Assembly (NCBI GenBank): GCA_030374765.1
Contig: JARGXX010000120.1
Coordinates: 248,001 to 312,000, forward strand
Direction: 5' to 3'
Length of the DNA: 64,000 nt
Origin: Agarophyton chilense
Taxonomy: Eukaryota; Rhodophyta; Florideophyceae; Gracilariales; Gracilariaceae
Shown in pieces: positions 23,178 through 33,869 of this stretch; positions within the stretch are counted from its first letter, which is position 1, and each line of letters begins with the position of its first letter. The notes below the pieces were generated by a model. The model saw only the letters and a program-made list of their open reading frames with translations. It made no database searches and had not been told where the DNA came from. Both the position numbers and the translations under genes were made by a program.

Positions 23178-25190
23178 ATGCCGAAGACCCGAAGCCATGT
23201 GAGTACTGGTCGCCCCGGTCCTGCGGGACCACCCCCTAAACCGAGGCTCGCCTCATCTGTTGAAGCCGGAGAGCGGTTGTATCGTCAAGCGATGTCGCGC
23301 TCACGCTCGGTGAATGATGAACGAGATCTCTCGGATGTACCGGCCCCTGTGGCAGCGGCAGTCAAGCCCACCACAGAAGCCATAGTTGACTTTGAGGTCG
23401 TCGGGCCTCAAGAAGAGGATGACTTACACAGGGATGTGCGACGTCTCAAGTCTGAGTCAAGCGCTTCGCGTGTGCGCATGGTTGCGTTGGAATCGCAGAT
23501 CGCTGCTCTTATCGCTGATGTCGAACAATTACGCAGTGCGCATCAAGCACTCGTTTGTCAAGACGATGGAAAGCAAGTCTCTGCATCAGTGAAAACACTA
23601 CGTGAGGATTTGAACCTTCTACTGGAGATCTACAGGAATACGCCCGATGCGCTACCCAGTTTAACCGTGGATGTAGAGGAAGTCCTCACTCGAGTTAACC
23701 CTCGTTTAGAACGCCTGGAGGCGGCAGTTCATGCGCAGACTGATGCTAAACCAGTCGTGTTGGAAGAGGAAGGAGCTCCTTTGAAGGAAGCTCGTTCGAA
23801 GAAGTCGAAGTCACGACGTAAGAAGCGGAAGTCCGCACGTGATTCAAGTGATGAATCGTCAAGTACGGAGGGTTTCAGTTCCAGTACTGATGATTCTGAT
23901 GATTCAGATACGTCAGATGACGACGACAGTGATGATGGTCATCGAAGGTCCCGATCTCGGAAGAAGAACACGTCTTCGTGGTTAATGAGAAAAAAAGGCT
24001 CACCTTACAGAGGATTGAAGGTGCTCCCGTGCACGAATCCGCTTTATCGGAAGGTCCTGAATTACAGGTACTACCGTCTGAAGGTGAAGAGCAAGAAGCG
24101 CTCAGGGCGCGAAACCGCGAAGGTGAAGGATCACATCAAACGATTGAAGATCGGCCTTAATGATTTACAGTTGATGGGAAAACCCCAATTCTCGTTATCG
24201 AGTTTTTCACTCGACTCGTTGCCGAAGCAGACACTCTAGAGATGAGTGAACCACAGGCATTTGTGTCTTTACCACACTTCCTGAAGGGTTTTGCTTTAGA
24301 GCAATATCGTTCCGTATGCAGATCATTGACAACCGATGAAGGCGGCGTTACCTCATGGCCAGAGGCGGTGCAGTATTTGCTGCGCATTTACGCGACTTCA
24401 AACGCGATACGTCAGGCAATCTTGGACCTAAGGGATGTGACCCAAAAGCCTGAGGAGAGCGAAGCTGAGTACAGCTCAAGGCTTAACAAAGCGTCAGTCC
24501 GCTGTGGAAACGTCCACTCGACGGAGGAAAAGATTACCTTGTACATCGACGGGCTGGACCCGAGCATCAAGTCGTTGGTAGCTCGATATCGAGAGAAGCA
24601 TGGAAGAGTCTCCTTTTTGGAGTTAGTTCCTTTTGCGAAAGCTGAAGGAGACGCGGCCAGAGCGCGTGGTAGCCCCCGTCGTTCAGTGGCTTTTGGAACC
24701 TCAATGGGTAAGGAGAAGATCTCCACCACAGTTAATCACAGCAGCAAACTGTTAGATCTGGAATCTCCAGTTGACCCACGAGATTCGTCGTTGACACCCA
24801 AAGGGAGTGACTCGCATGAGGAGGCGGTCCGTTTAATAGAATATACGGACTCTTCTGTACCTACAGTGAATCTCCCACACTCGGAGTCTCAGGACGACGA
24901 ATCTCTAATGGCTATGGAGGCCCGTCGCCCTATGTAACGTCCCTACACGGTGCCTCCACAAGGAGTTTTTAAGAACGGGAAAGCCGGATAGGTGGATACT
25001 CGCACGGCATACCGTTCACAACCTATATTGACCAGCCTTCGTGACGGTTTGATATGTTATTCATGATATGGAAAACACAATTTGAGTGCAGAATGCACGC
25101 TTCCTGCAAAGGATCTGAGTCGTATCATGACGAATTTTGAAGCACTCTCAGAAGAGGAAAGAAGCCGCGTACGGGCGGGCATGTAATGGA
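23178..25190 (+). pseudogene. Family B gypsy gag region (fossil part)
   Basis: The predicted Gag opens with a Pro-rich segment (GRPGPAGPPPKPR). It continues with a heptad-like coiled-coil region and a Lys/Arg block followed by a long Ser/Asp-rich stretch and SR dipeptides. Next comes the segment CTNPLYRKVLNYRYYRL, shared with the other gypsy elements, and a capsid-like domain (PHFLKGFALEQYRSVC, VTQKPEESEAEYSSRLNKA, EEKITLYIDGLDPSIKSLVARY). A zinc-knuckle-like segment lies near 25050-25100. The charged low-complexity module before the capsid domain is unusual for a chromovirus Gag. Confidence 0.8.
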
Positions 25191-25369
25191 AATCCAAAAG
25201 TTGGTTTTCTCAGACACCAATGCGCCGGACAGACAAGCCGGTTGCTCAGAATGCTGAAGTGTTACAACCCGGAACCCCGGTAGGAAGAGGCGCCTTTGAG
25301 GCGAATAAGCCTGTGCTACCGGAAAACTAAGTGAGGGAGCCCCTAGGGGGTCGGCACTAGTCGATCCCG

Positions 25370-28300
25370 TAGTGATGACCAAGGAGAGCTCGCCTCCCTG
25401 CTCCCGCGCTTGGAAGCCCAAGATTCTCTTGAGGCCTCCCAAATTTCCGCCGTACGGAATCAATCCGCCGGACGGAAAGCGAGTACAGTCTGACTGTGAG
25501 TTACATCGTTCCTGGAGACGTTACACTTGTTCGTCAAAACGGGAAAGTTACCTCATGGTAGTGTCTAAAAGAAACTATAAGGTCTATGCCGACATCGGCT
25601 CGGACAGGAATCTGTTATCTCGTCGATTGACTATCCTGGGCACAGGTGCTGGTCCGAACTTTATACGGGAATCGGAGCTCGCTCCTGCTGACTTAGAACG
25701 TATTTGATACGGTCCTTTACCGGACATCCGGGATGCCAACAAAAATGCTGTGAAGACACTGGGAACAGTTCGACTCGTGGTGCGTTTGGGACGCTTTGTA
25801 GTCCTAGTCGACTTCATCGTCTGTAAGACGTTAGCTGCACCAGTGGTACTGGAATGTGATAATTGCGACAAGTTTGTCGAAGCCATTCGCCCGCGAAGAA
25901 AACTAGTGGAACTAGATGATGGATCAATGGTACCAATTGTTCGCAAGCCAATGCGTCGTTGCCCCGAAGCACCTCCACTTCCACCATCTATGGAATACGG
26001 GAAATCCCGAGGACGTGTCTCGCCGAGGATTCGAGGAGCGAAGAGTGCCATGCTGAAGGCGCAAACCCAAACTTGGGTTCAAATAAGAACAGAACGACAC
26101 AGACTCGTGGTAATTCAACCGAATACTCGGATGTACGAATCCCGTGGGTTGCTAGTCGCTAACGGCATTGTTCAGGTTGATCCTGGTAGCCCCTTTTGGA
26201 TACTAGTGAGTAACTTCACCTATAACGATTATCAGATACCGAAGAATCAGGTTGTTGCAACAGCTTTGCCTCATCTCACAGTGGTGGCCACTACTCATAT
26301 TTCTACTGCAGAAGTATTGGGATCAACCTATGTCGGTTACACAGACGAAGAACTGCAAACTCCGTCTGGAGATCAATTGCAAAGGGCAAAGGATCCAGAG
26401 GAGCTGGTTGATGAGCTAGACTTATCACATGTGTCGGAACACTACAGAGCGAAGATCAGGTCTATGCTGAAGAAGTATACATCCATGTGGAGTGGAAAAC
26501 TAGGAGAGATCTCCGCTACGGAGCACCACCTTGATTTGGTCCCAGGGTCACGGCCTATCTCCCAACCACCCTAAAGAGCGGGACCGCGAACTCGCCAAAT
26601 CGAGGAGGAGAATGTCAGCAAAATGCTGGAAGAAGAAGTAATCCAAGCAGCTCAATCTGCTTGGGCCTCACCAGTACTGCTGGTTTCAAAACCTGATGGT
26701 TCTTTACGAGTCTGCATCGATTATCGAAAACTGAACGCAGTTACAGTTCTGGATACATACCCGTTGCCTCGAATGGACGAATGTATTGAGAGCTTAGGAG
26801 AAGCGAACGTGTTCACCACGTTGGACGCCAACTCTGGCTATTGGCAGGTGCCTGTAGCGGAAGAAGACAAAGATAAAACCGCATTTGCGTGTCACGCCGG
26901 TCTCTACCGTTTCAAAAGGATGACCTTTTGCTTAACGAATGCACCGGCTACTTTCCAGCGTACTCTGGACATCTTGCTCTCAAGATACAAGTGGAAGGCT
27001 TGTTTAGTCTATTTGGACGATGTGATCAACTTTTCCCAGGATGTGGAAAGCCATTTACGGCATGTCGAGGAGATCTTAAAAGCACTGCAGAGCGCAGGTA
27101 TCACCTTGAAGTTCAAGAAATGCGAATGGTTCGCTGTCACCGTCCGGTACTTAGGACATGTGATCAAGCCGGGACAGCTTGCCATTCAAGAGGCACAAAC
27201 AGCGGCTCTCCGCAAAGTACAACCTCCGTCGACACAGAAGCAATTGCGTTCTTTCCTCGGCTTGTGCAACGTCTACCGACGATTCGTGCCGCGATACTCG
27301 CATATAGCGGCACCGCTCAACGCCAAGCTGCGTAAAGGACAACCAGTACAGCTGGAACAATTCAGAAAAGCTGAAGCGGAAGCGTTCGAAACGCTGAAGA
27401 CAAAGATTATTACAGCCCCAGTATTGGCTCTACCCATCCCCAACCTGCCATACTCAGTGGATACCGACTCTAGCGAGTACCAAGTAGGGTGTGCCCTTTT
27501 TCAAACACATCCTGATGGTGCACGCAAACCCATTGGTTTCTGGTCAAGATCGCTGAATGCAGCTGAGAAGAAGTATTCAGTTTCAGAAAAGGAATGCCTT
27601 GCAGTCGTTTGGGCTCTAACCACATTGCGACCGTATCTCCAAGGAGAACGTTTTACCGTCAACACGGATCATTCGTCTCTACGATGTTTATTGTCCATTA
27701 CAGACCCGTCTGGTCGTCTCACACGATGGCGCTTACGCCTTTCTGTATTCGATTTCGAAGTGAAGTATAAGAAGGGATTGGCCAATGTCCAAGCTGACGC
27801 GCTATCGCGACTAAAAACACTGGGCGAAACCCAAGGCGAAATCGATGAAGAGATACCTTGCTTCTACATGGAGACCCATTCACCATCTTTTGAAGAAGAG
27901 GAACAAGAGACCCTTGATGATTATTCGGATGCAGACCCGTTCCTTGAATTAGCAGACACTGTCCCTTCAGTTCAACTGGAGCGAATCTCGTGCACTGAGC
28001 TCCTCAAAGAGCAACACGCCGATACGTTTTGTGCGTCGATACGCTCTCGTCTTAACGGGGGGGAGGAGCTCCCCTTTTCACTCGATTCACGAGGAATACT
28101 GTTAAGACATGTCGAAAAGCATGATCAAATCGTGATTCCACACGTTTTGAAGAGTCGAGTACTTCATCTGGCACACTACAGCAGGCTGTCTGGTCATCCA
28201 GGAGGAACGAAGTTGTTCATGACTCTAAGAAGAGATTTTTAACGGCCTACTCTGGCAATGGAATGCCATGCTACAGTGAGGTTGTGTACAACATGTGCGA

Positions 28301-30150
28301 AGAATCGCGTGAAGATTTACAGGAAGCGGAAACCGATGACGTTATTCCAGGCGAAAGTGCCTTTACAATACGTCAGTATCGACATCTTAGGGGAATTGAT
28401 CCGCTCAAGGCGAAGTTATAGCTACCTATTGGTAATCACCGACCGCTTCTCGAAGCTAGTGCGGACTGTGCCGCTGAAGCGGATAACCGCAGCTGTATTC
28501 GCACAGGCGTTTATCAAACACTGGGTATTTCTATACGGACAACCAGAAGTTTTCTTATCATATAATGGGAAGCAATTCGTTGCGAAGTTCTTTCAGAATG
28601 TTTGCCGCATTATGGGCATTCGAAACGTGTTTACCACGACCTATCATCCGCAATGCAACGGTCAGGTGGAGCGTTTCAACTACACGCTGATAGCAGCATT
28701 ACGACACTACATCGCGGACCACCCGAAAGAATGGGACATGTTAACAGATACTCTGTGCTACGCGTACAATATGCAAGTGCATATCTCTACAAAGAAGGCA
28801 CCGTTCGACCTCGTGCTCTCACGTAACCCTCCGGCTTTACCGGTTGCGCTCGACGACGAGACAGAATTGGACGCGCCGACCCCGGCTAAGTACCATCTGA
28901 AATGGAGGAATGACCTAAAGGCCAGAGCAAAAGAAGCCGCTAAGGAGTTATCAAAGACGCAAGATCGCTATAAGCGAAACTATGACGCCAGAAGGCGAAG
29001 AGGAAATCCGGAAATCCGAGTAGGAGGTCACGTCTTCGTGCGAGTTGAAAGACCGGACAAACAGTAAGAATCTAGTCATAAGTTGTTGCCGATAGAGGCT
29101 GGACCCTTCAAAGTGGTAAACATTGATGAAGACATAGTGGTCATCAAGACAGGTGAGGACGTTGAACGTGTATCGCGCGATCGCGTCGAAGTCGCGCCTG
29201 ACCCGCAAGTGGAAGTCCAGGTATCTGGTAGAACTAAGGAGGCAAGTGCGACGGAACGTCAAGGCAAAAGCCCAAGTGACTCTGGGGAGAGTGAACCGCC
29301 ATCAATGGCTCAAGCGGAGGAGAAAGCTCCTGATCTCCCACCGCCGGCGGTTGCGTACGCCAATCACGGACAGCTTCTGAAGAATCGGCATATGCCTAGT
29401 GGCACGCGCACACCCGAAAGTACAGAAATGGAACCTGAAAGCAGGAAAGATGTTTTGGAATTTGGCCCCAAGGGCTTGGAAACGAGTGCACGAGAAAACG
29501 CGCCTTTGCCGCTTCAGGCTGAACCGTCAGGAGAAGCGCCACTCGCTGTTCCGCCGATATCGGCTCCCATCCCTCGTGGGCAGGAAGAAGAAGAGGTATC
29601 GCCTCCTGTCGTGGTGCAAGCACCATCATCCACCGAACAGCGGTCAGAATCGGATAAACCGAAGGAAGTTCATCCACGAATGGAATTGAGAAGTAGCAAG
29701 AAGTACGCTTCTATGGAACCTGGAAAACAGGATAGCTCTTTATCTGAGAAAGGTTCTCAAGGAATGAGTACACTGCCCCTGCGGGCAGAACAACAGTTAG
29801 TCGACGAGCGAACGATTAGCGACGCTGAGACTGCTAACACAGAGACGCTTAGGTCAGCCCTAAGGCATTTCAAACCTGTTAACAGGAGTCTCGCGCCAAC
29901 AGCGAAAGCATTGGGAAACGCCCAGGAATATGTTATGGATCGCATATGGGAACATGGCGAGCATGAAGATACTAGAGAATTACTGTATCGAGTCCGTTGG
30001 TACGGTTTTCCTCCGGAAGCGGATACGTGGGAACCTATAGCTCATATCCCCCGTTCGCAACTCGTGCGATATCATCGACGCATGCGATTACCACTCTCCA
30101 GGGAGATCGACTCCTCAATAGTCGGGTTCATGAGCACATCCCATTTCTAA
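25370..30150 (+). pseudogene. Family B gypsy pol region with chromodomain (fossil part)
   Basis: A protease-like TGAGPNFIRES segment is near 25640-25680. RT runs about 26640-27330 with FTTLDANSGYWQ, the YLDD box near 27010 and YLGHVIKPG. RNase H lies about 27420-27810 (SVDTDSSEYQVGCALFQ, TDHSSLRCL, ADALSRL). Integrase lies about 28140-28850, with an HHCC-type finger (HLAHYSRLSGHPGG, CTTCAKNR) and DDE core segments near IDILGEL, YNGKQFVAKFF and YHPQCNGQVERFN. A long acidic Pro/Ser linker leads to a chromodomain at about 29925-30105 (EYVMDRIWEHGE..., YRVRWYGFPPEADTWEP, LVRYHRR). In chromoviruses the chromodomain steers integration towards marked chromatin. Confidence 0.85.
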
Positions 30151-30264
30151 ATATGGGCTACAAATGTAGTAAAAACTCGAAAGGACAGAAGAAAACAAGA
30201 AATCATGAAGAGGAACCGTGAAGACACGCAAGCAAAGGACATTTACTGATTATCACCTAGGACA

Positions 30265-30400
30265 AACTCGAGAAGCGAGAAGAAGGATTGAAGAACTCGA
30301 GAAGCGAGAAGAGATGGTTGAAGAACTCGAGAAGCGAGAAGGGAAGTATGAAACTCGAGAAGCGAGAAGAAGAAGTTAAGAACTCGAGAAGTGAGAAGAG
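30265..30400 (+). repeat. Minisatellite of about five AACTCGAGAAGCGAGAAG units
   Basis: The 18-bp core occurs five times at intervals of about 27-31 bp (starts near 30265, 30293, 30324, 30351, 30381) in an almost pure purine context. It lies between the end of pol and the end of the antisense ORF. A weaker C/T-rich counterpart appears at 57110-57150 in the other family B copy. Confidence 0.8.
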
Positions 30401-30487
30401 ATGAAGACTAGAAGATAAGAGAAGAACGTGAACACACGAAGTCACCGGAGTTTTATTGGTATCAAGATATCACCGCAAGGGTGTTGA

Positions 30488-32187
30488 CTAGGAGTCTTTT
30501 CTAGGATCATCAAAGAGACGTGCACGCAGGTTTGCAAGAAGCTGTGCGCTATCACCCTCAACTTGGTCCACGGGAAAGCCCGCATCTAAGAGGAACTGCC
30601 TCAGAGGATCCAAGCCTGGATCTTCGACCGGCACTGCACTCGGCTGTTGGGTAAACCCATGACAGTACTCTTGAGCAACTCCCACCGCTGCAGATTGATC
30701 AACGGAAGTCGCTACGCCTGCCAGCTCTGGCTCGTCCTCGTAACCGAGTTGAGCCTCAGCTCCCGGCGCTTCTTCATACGGTTCCTCTCCGTTCTCGGAT
30801 GGAGTAGCATCGTACACGTATCCAGTAAGCTGGTTCGGTGGCATGTCACTCGGGTTCTCCTGAAGAAAGCGAGCCTGCTCGGAGGTGATCAGCTGGCGCG
30901 TCCAGGGGTCGTACCAAACGAAATCTCCAGCACTTGCTGTTCGTCCAGGAAAATGGTCATTGTGTCTTGCACGGGTTCCGCGAGCGGATTGATCAGCTGG
31001 TACTGGAGACCAATCGACACTGTCGATCAAATCCACAAGATGGAGGAAGTCGGCATGGTTCGCACGGGATCCCAGGACAAGGAAAAGATCGAGTTCTCTC
31101 GCATACTTTCGCGCTGTGGGCGACATGTGCCAAACTCTTAAGGTATCATAAGCATCTCACAGGAGGAAGACGGCCATCTTGGCGATAAACTCGGTATAAA
31201 CCACCGTCCAATATTTCGAGAACGGGTCGTTAACCAACGCGGACCCGATGTAGGAGATCGCCGGTGGGAGCTCCACAGGGCGACCACGAGGACTCTTGAT
31301 CACCGCCCAATGCTCCGGAATACCGATGTAGCGCCCGAAGCGCGCGTTCCGCCGGATGCGGTCAATCTCAATCATTTGATACGGCACTAAATAGCCCAAA
31401 CGTGATCGAGTATGACGTTCCCAACGGGGATAATCCCAATAGGGAACGTCACGCTTTCGAATGAAGCGGAACTTCGCACGGAGAACAGGTTGCTGAAAGC
31501 GGAGAGCTGTATCACGCACATCGCGCACACCGCGCCAACCGCTAACATTGACTTCAACGAGTGTCTCGATATACGAGTAACCTTCACCGTCGGTACGGGC
31601 TTTCCAGGTATCTAGTTCCCAGTCTTGTGGGAGGAGAACCGTACTGATAAATCGGTGAAGACGCTGGTAAATGAGCTTGGTGAACCGCGTATGGGCTTCG
31701 GACAGGGTTTCCGTTAAATATCGCGCAATCGCGTTGTCTGGAAAAGCAATATGGCTCACCCAGTCGTCACTATAAATCGCGTGTTCCGGAATACCGTCAG
31801 GGAAGTACCCACCGTGTACATACTGTTGTATAAACGCGTCATCGCGGATAGAAACTGGATCAAACCAGGGCGCTTGCGCGAAAATTTCAACGTTGTCGAG
31901 AGGATCTCGTCCATAGAAATCCGCAGGGTGCGGGTAGCTCCGCTGAGCACGACGAGAAGAAGCTCGAATCACACCCGCAGAGGCGACGTAAGCCGCGTTT
32001 GGCATCGGAGCCACGGTTGGCTGAGGTAACGGTACGACCAGAATCCGGTGTACGGTGTGGGGAACGAACGGTATGGACCGAGTTGAGCAGTAGGCTGCGA
32101 CGCAGAACCAGCAGTGTTGATCGTAGCCCCAGACGGCACATCCTCAGAGGAGGGCTGAAACGGGTTAGACCCGGCGTTCGGATCCAT
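30488..32187 (-). pseudogene. Antisense ORF of unknown function in the family B gypsy element (fossil part)
   Basis: The region is coded on the strand opposite gag-pol, between the chromodomain and the 3' LTR. The product has a Pro/Ser/Gln-rich N-terminus (MDPNAGSNPFQPSSEDV) and a Trp/Tyr/Arg-rich middle (APWFDPVSIRDDAFIQQY, YWDYPRWERHTRSRLGYLVP, ELPPAISYIGSALV). A hydrophilic part follows (LHLVDLIDSVDWSPVP, YDPWTRQLITSEQARFL), then an acidic tail ending in LRQFLLDAGFPV...LRARLFDD. It is clearly homologous to the antisense ORF at 33870-35807. There is no signal peptide or membrane span, so it is not an envelope. I do not recognise the domain. About two breaks are present. Confidence 0.75.
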
Positions 32188-32305
32188 CGCGAGAGATCGA
32201 GCTGAAGAGCGGTGAGGAACAGAATGCTGTTGAGAACTGTAAGAGTTGGTCGTGCGGCGAGGAATTCGTGATGACGATTAGTACCCGGAACACCGGTCCG
32301 ACTGC

Positions 32306-32313
32306 GTATAAAC
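32306..32313 (-). promoter_or_regulatory. TATA-like box for the antisense ORF (family B)
   Basis: Read on the minus strand GTTTATAC lies 43 bp inside the 3' LTR and about 120 bp before the likely antisense start near 32187. The surrounding bases (GACGCAAGA...TTTATA) are conserved at 56800-56820 in the other family B copy. Confidence 0.45.
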
Positions 32314-32344
32314 GCTTCTTGCGTCCCCCATGGTTCGCGCTTAA

Positions 32345-32355
32345 CGAGGGGGGTA
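32345..32355 (+). other. Polypurine tract of the family B gypsy element
   Basis: CGAGGGGGGTA lies directly before the 3' LTR, the expected position for plus-strand DNA priming. The same arrangement (CGGGAGGGATT) precedes the 3' LTR of the copy at 56.1-64 kb. Confidence 0.6.
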
Positions 32356-33022
32356 TGTAGTATTCTACTATGTCCGGGAATCCGATGGGTTGGTTTTTCG
32401 CGAAGTCATGGTTGGAACTCATAAGTTAGTGATGTCATCAAACTTGTGATATGAAACGGCACACCGCGTAGGATGCCAGGAGGCAGGGTACATTAGTGGA
32501 ACACGTGGTATCACGAGTGGACTGGCTTGCAACGGCGCATGTAGTGGCGATCCACGTGGCAGGTTTTACTACCCTTTGTAGCTAGACGTCCATTAGGGAC
32601 CATACCCATACAGTGGTTTGGCTAAGTGGCTGACCACTGGGTATTATTTACGTATTATTTGGGGCACTCACCCTGGCACACAGTATATAGTGTACCAGAG
32701 GTGAGCGCCAACTCCAAGTAAAGGAGACAACATGGGCATCATGACTATTCTGTTCCTCGCTTAGGATTCCTTAACCGGAGATCCGGAAGAGCTATAATAA
32801 ATAGTCAGCCCCCAACCACTTCACAAGCCGTCTCGTAGCTACGTCCCATCAACGTTTTACAGTTGCACGGTTCACCCTCGCTGGCGAGTAGTGGCCTTAC
32901 ACCACACTTCCAGCTCGCTGGTGTTGTAGCTCTACCATCCCTTTTCCTTCGCCGCAAGCGATCCATCGACAGTCCGAACGCTGTCGCAGGTGTCTGCTCT
33001 CTCCTTTAGAGCAGATACTACA
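32356..33022 (+). repeat. 3' LTR of the family B gypsy element (667 bp)
   Basis: It begins TGTAGTATTCTACTATGTCCG and ends GCAGATACTACA. From about 110 bp onward it matches the 5' LTR closely. The first 110 bp (U3 start) are a different sequence apart from the first 15 bases. Confidence 0.92.
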
Positions 33023-33040
33023 ATTGCATCGTAAGTCGAC

Positions 33041-33834
33041 TGTAGTGCAACGCCAAGGGCGGCGGAAACACACGAAGATGTCCGAGTCTTCCTCCAAGGA
33101 GGGTAGCACGGCGACGGAGCCTCTCCGGAGTGAACAAGACTAAGTCGGGGTGTAAGGCCGAGGTTCACCGGCACGCCAAGCGGGGAGAGTGCGGGATGCT
33201 AGAAGGGAGCAGACCAGGTATGAGCTGTATTCCACGGGAGTGGGCAAGTGATAAAGGGGGGACCACCCTGTGGGGGCGATCGGGAGCATGGGCCACGAGA
33301 GCCAAAAGAAATATGTAGCAAACCCAATACTGGGGCGAGAACACGGCAGTGGTATGAAAGATATACACGCTAACAGCGGTGAGTCTCCTGTTGACGCAGG
33401 GTGGATAAGTCTACCTTTAGTAACGCGGCTTCACCTCCGTAAAGTGTGGAAGACTCGCGAAAGCGGAAAAAGACTTAGAGCCAAGAACCCTGGTTGGGGA
33501 GGTTTACTGAGTGTCAGGGCGAGGTCGCCCTGGCACTATATAGTGTAGAATACTGTAACGATCTCCCTAACCTAGTGTAGTAAAGCTAAATAAATAGAGA
33601 AATATCCAGCTATGCTGTGCCAACCTGTCCTGGGCCACCCACGTTATACGTGTGTCAGTCACACCCGAATCGGGGCCACGGCGCACGGCCGCCGGTGCAC
33701 TTCGCGTACAACGCGTATAAACCTGGCTACGCCAGCCCGCTAGTAGCGGTATGACTCATAGATCTCACAAGTATCGCCCGAGGCGGAAAAACAACCAAGT
33801 CCTGGAAAACGGCCCTCAGGAGGGTTGCACTTCA
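33041..33834 (-). repeat. 3' LTR of the family A gypsy element (794 bp)
   Basis: Read on the minus strand it starts TGAAGTGCAACC and ends CGTTGCACTACA. It differs from 44020-44813 at seven of 794 positions. It contains AATAAATAG-like polyadenylation context near 33588. Confidence 0.96.
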
Positions 33835-33847
33835 TATCCCCCTCCTG
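33835..33847 (-). other. Polypurine tract of the family A gypsy element
   Basis: Read on the minus strand CAGGAGGGGGATA directly precedes the 3' LTR start, as expected for plus-strand DNA priming. Confidence 0.65.
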
Positions 33848-33869
33848 AGGCGCGAGTACGACATCCGCG

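Larger units (their letters stand above)
22295..33022 (+). mobile_element. Ty3/gypsy chromovirus, family B, with antisense ORF
   Basis: LTRs at 22295-22962 and 32356-33022 enclose gag, protease, RT, RNase H, integrase and chromodomain on the plus strand, then an antisense ORF. PR-RT-RH-IN order plus a C-terminal chromodomain identifies a chromovirus. The element is broken, with roughly eight breaks in gag-pol and about two in the antisense ORF, so it is older than the family A element next door. The outer flanks (GACGA left, ATTGC right) do not match and the two LTRs differ strongly in their first 110 bp, so the present copy may be a recombinant of two insertions. Only 18 bp separate it from the next element. 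Confidence 0.9.

Noticed and set aside
33130-33548. Small plus-strand frames identical to those at 44034-44527
   Set aside because: They are inside the two nearly identical LTRs of the family A element, so conservation reflects recent duplication and not coding constraint.
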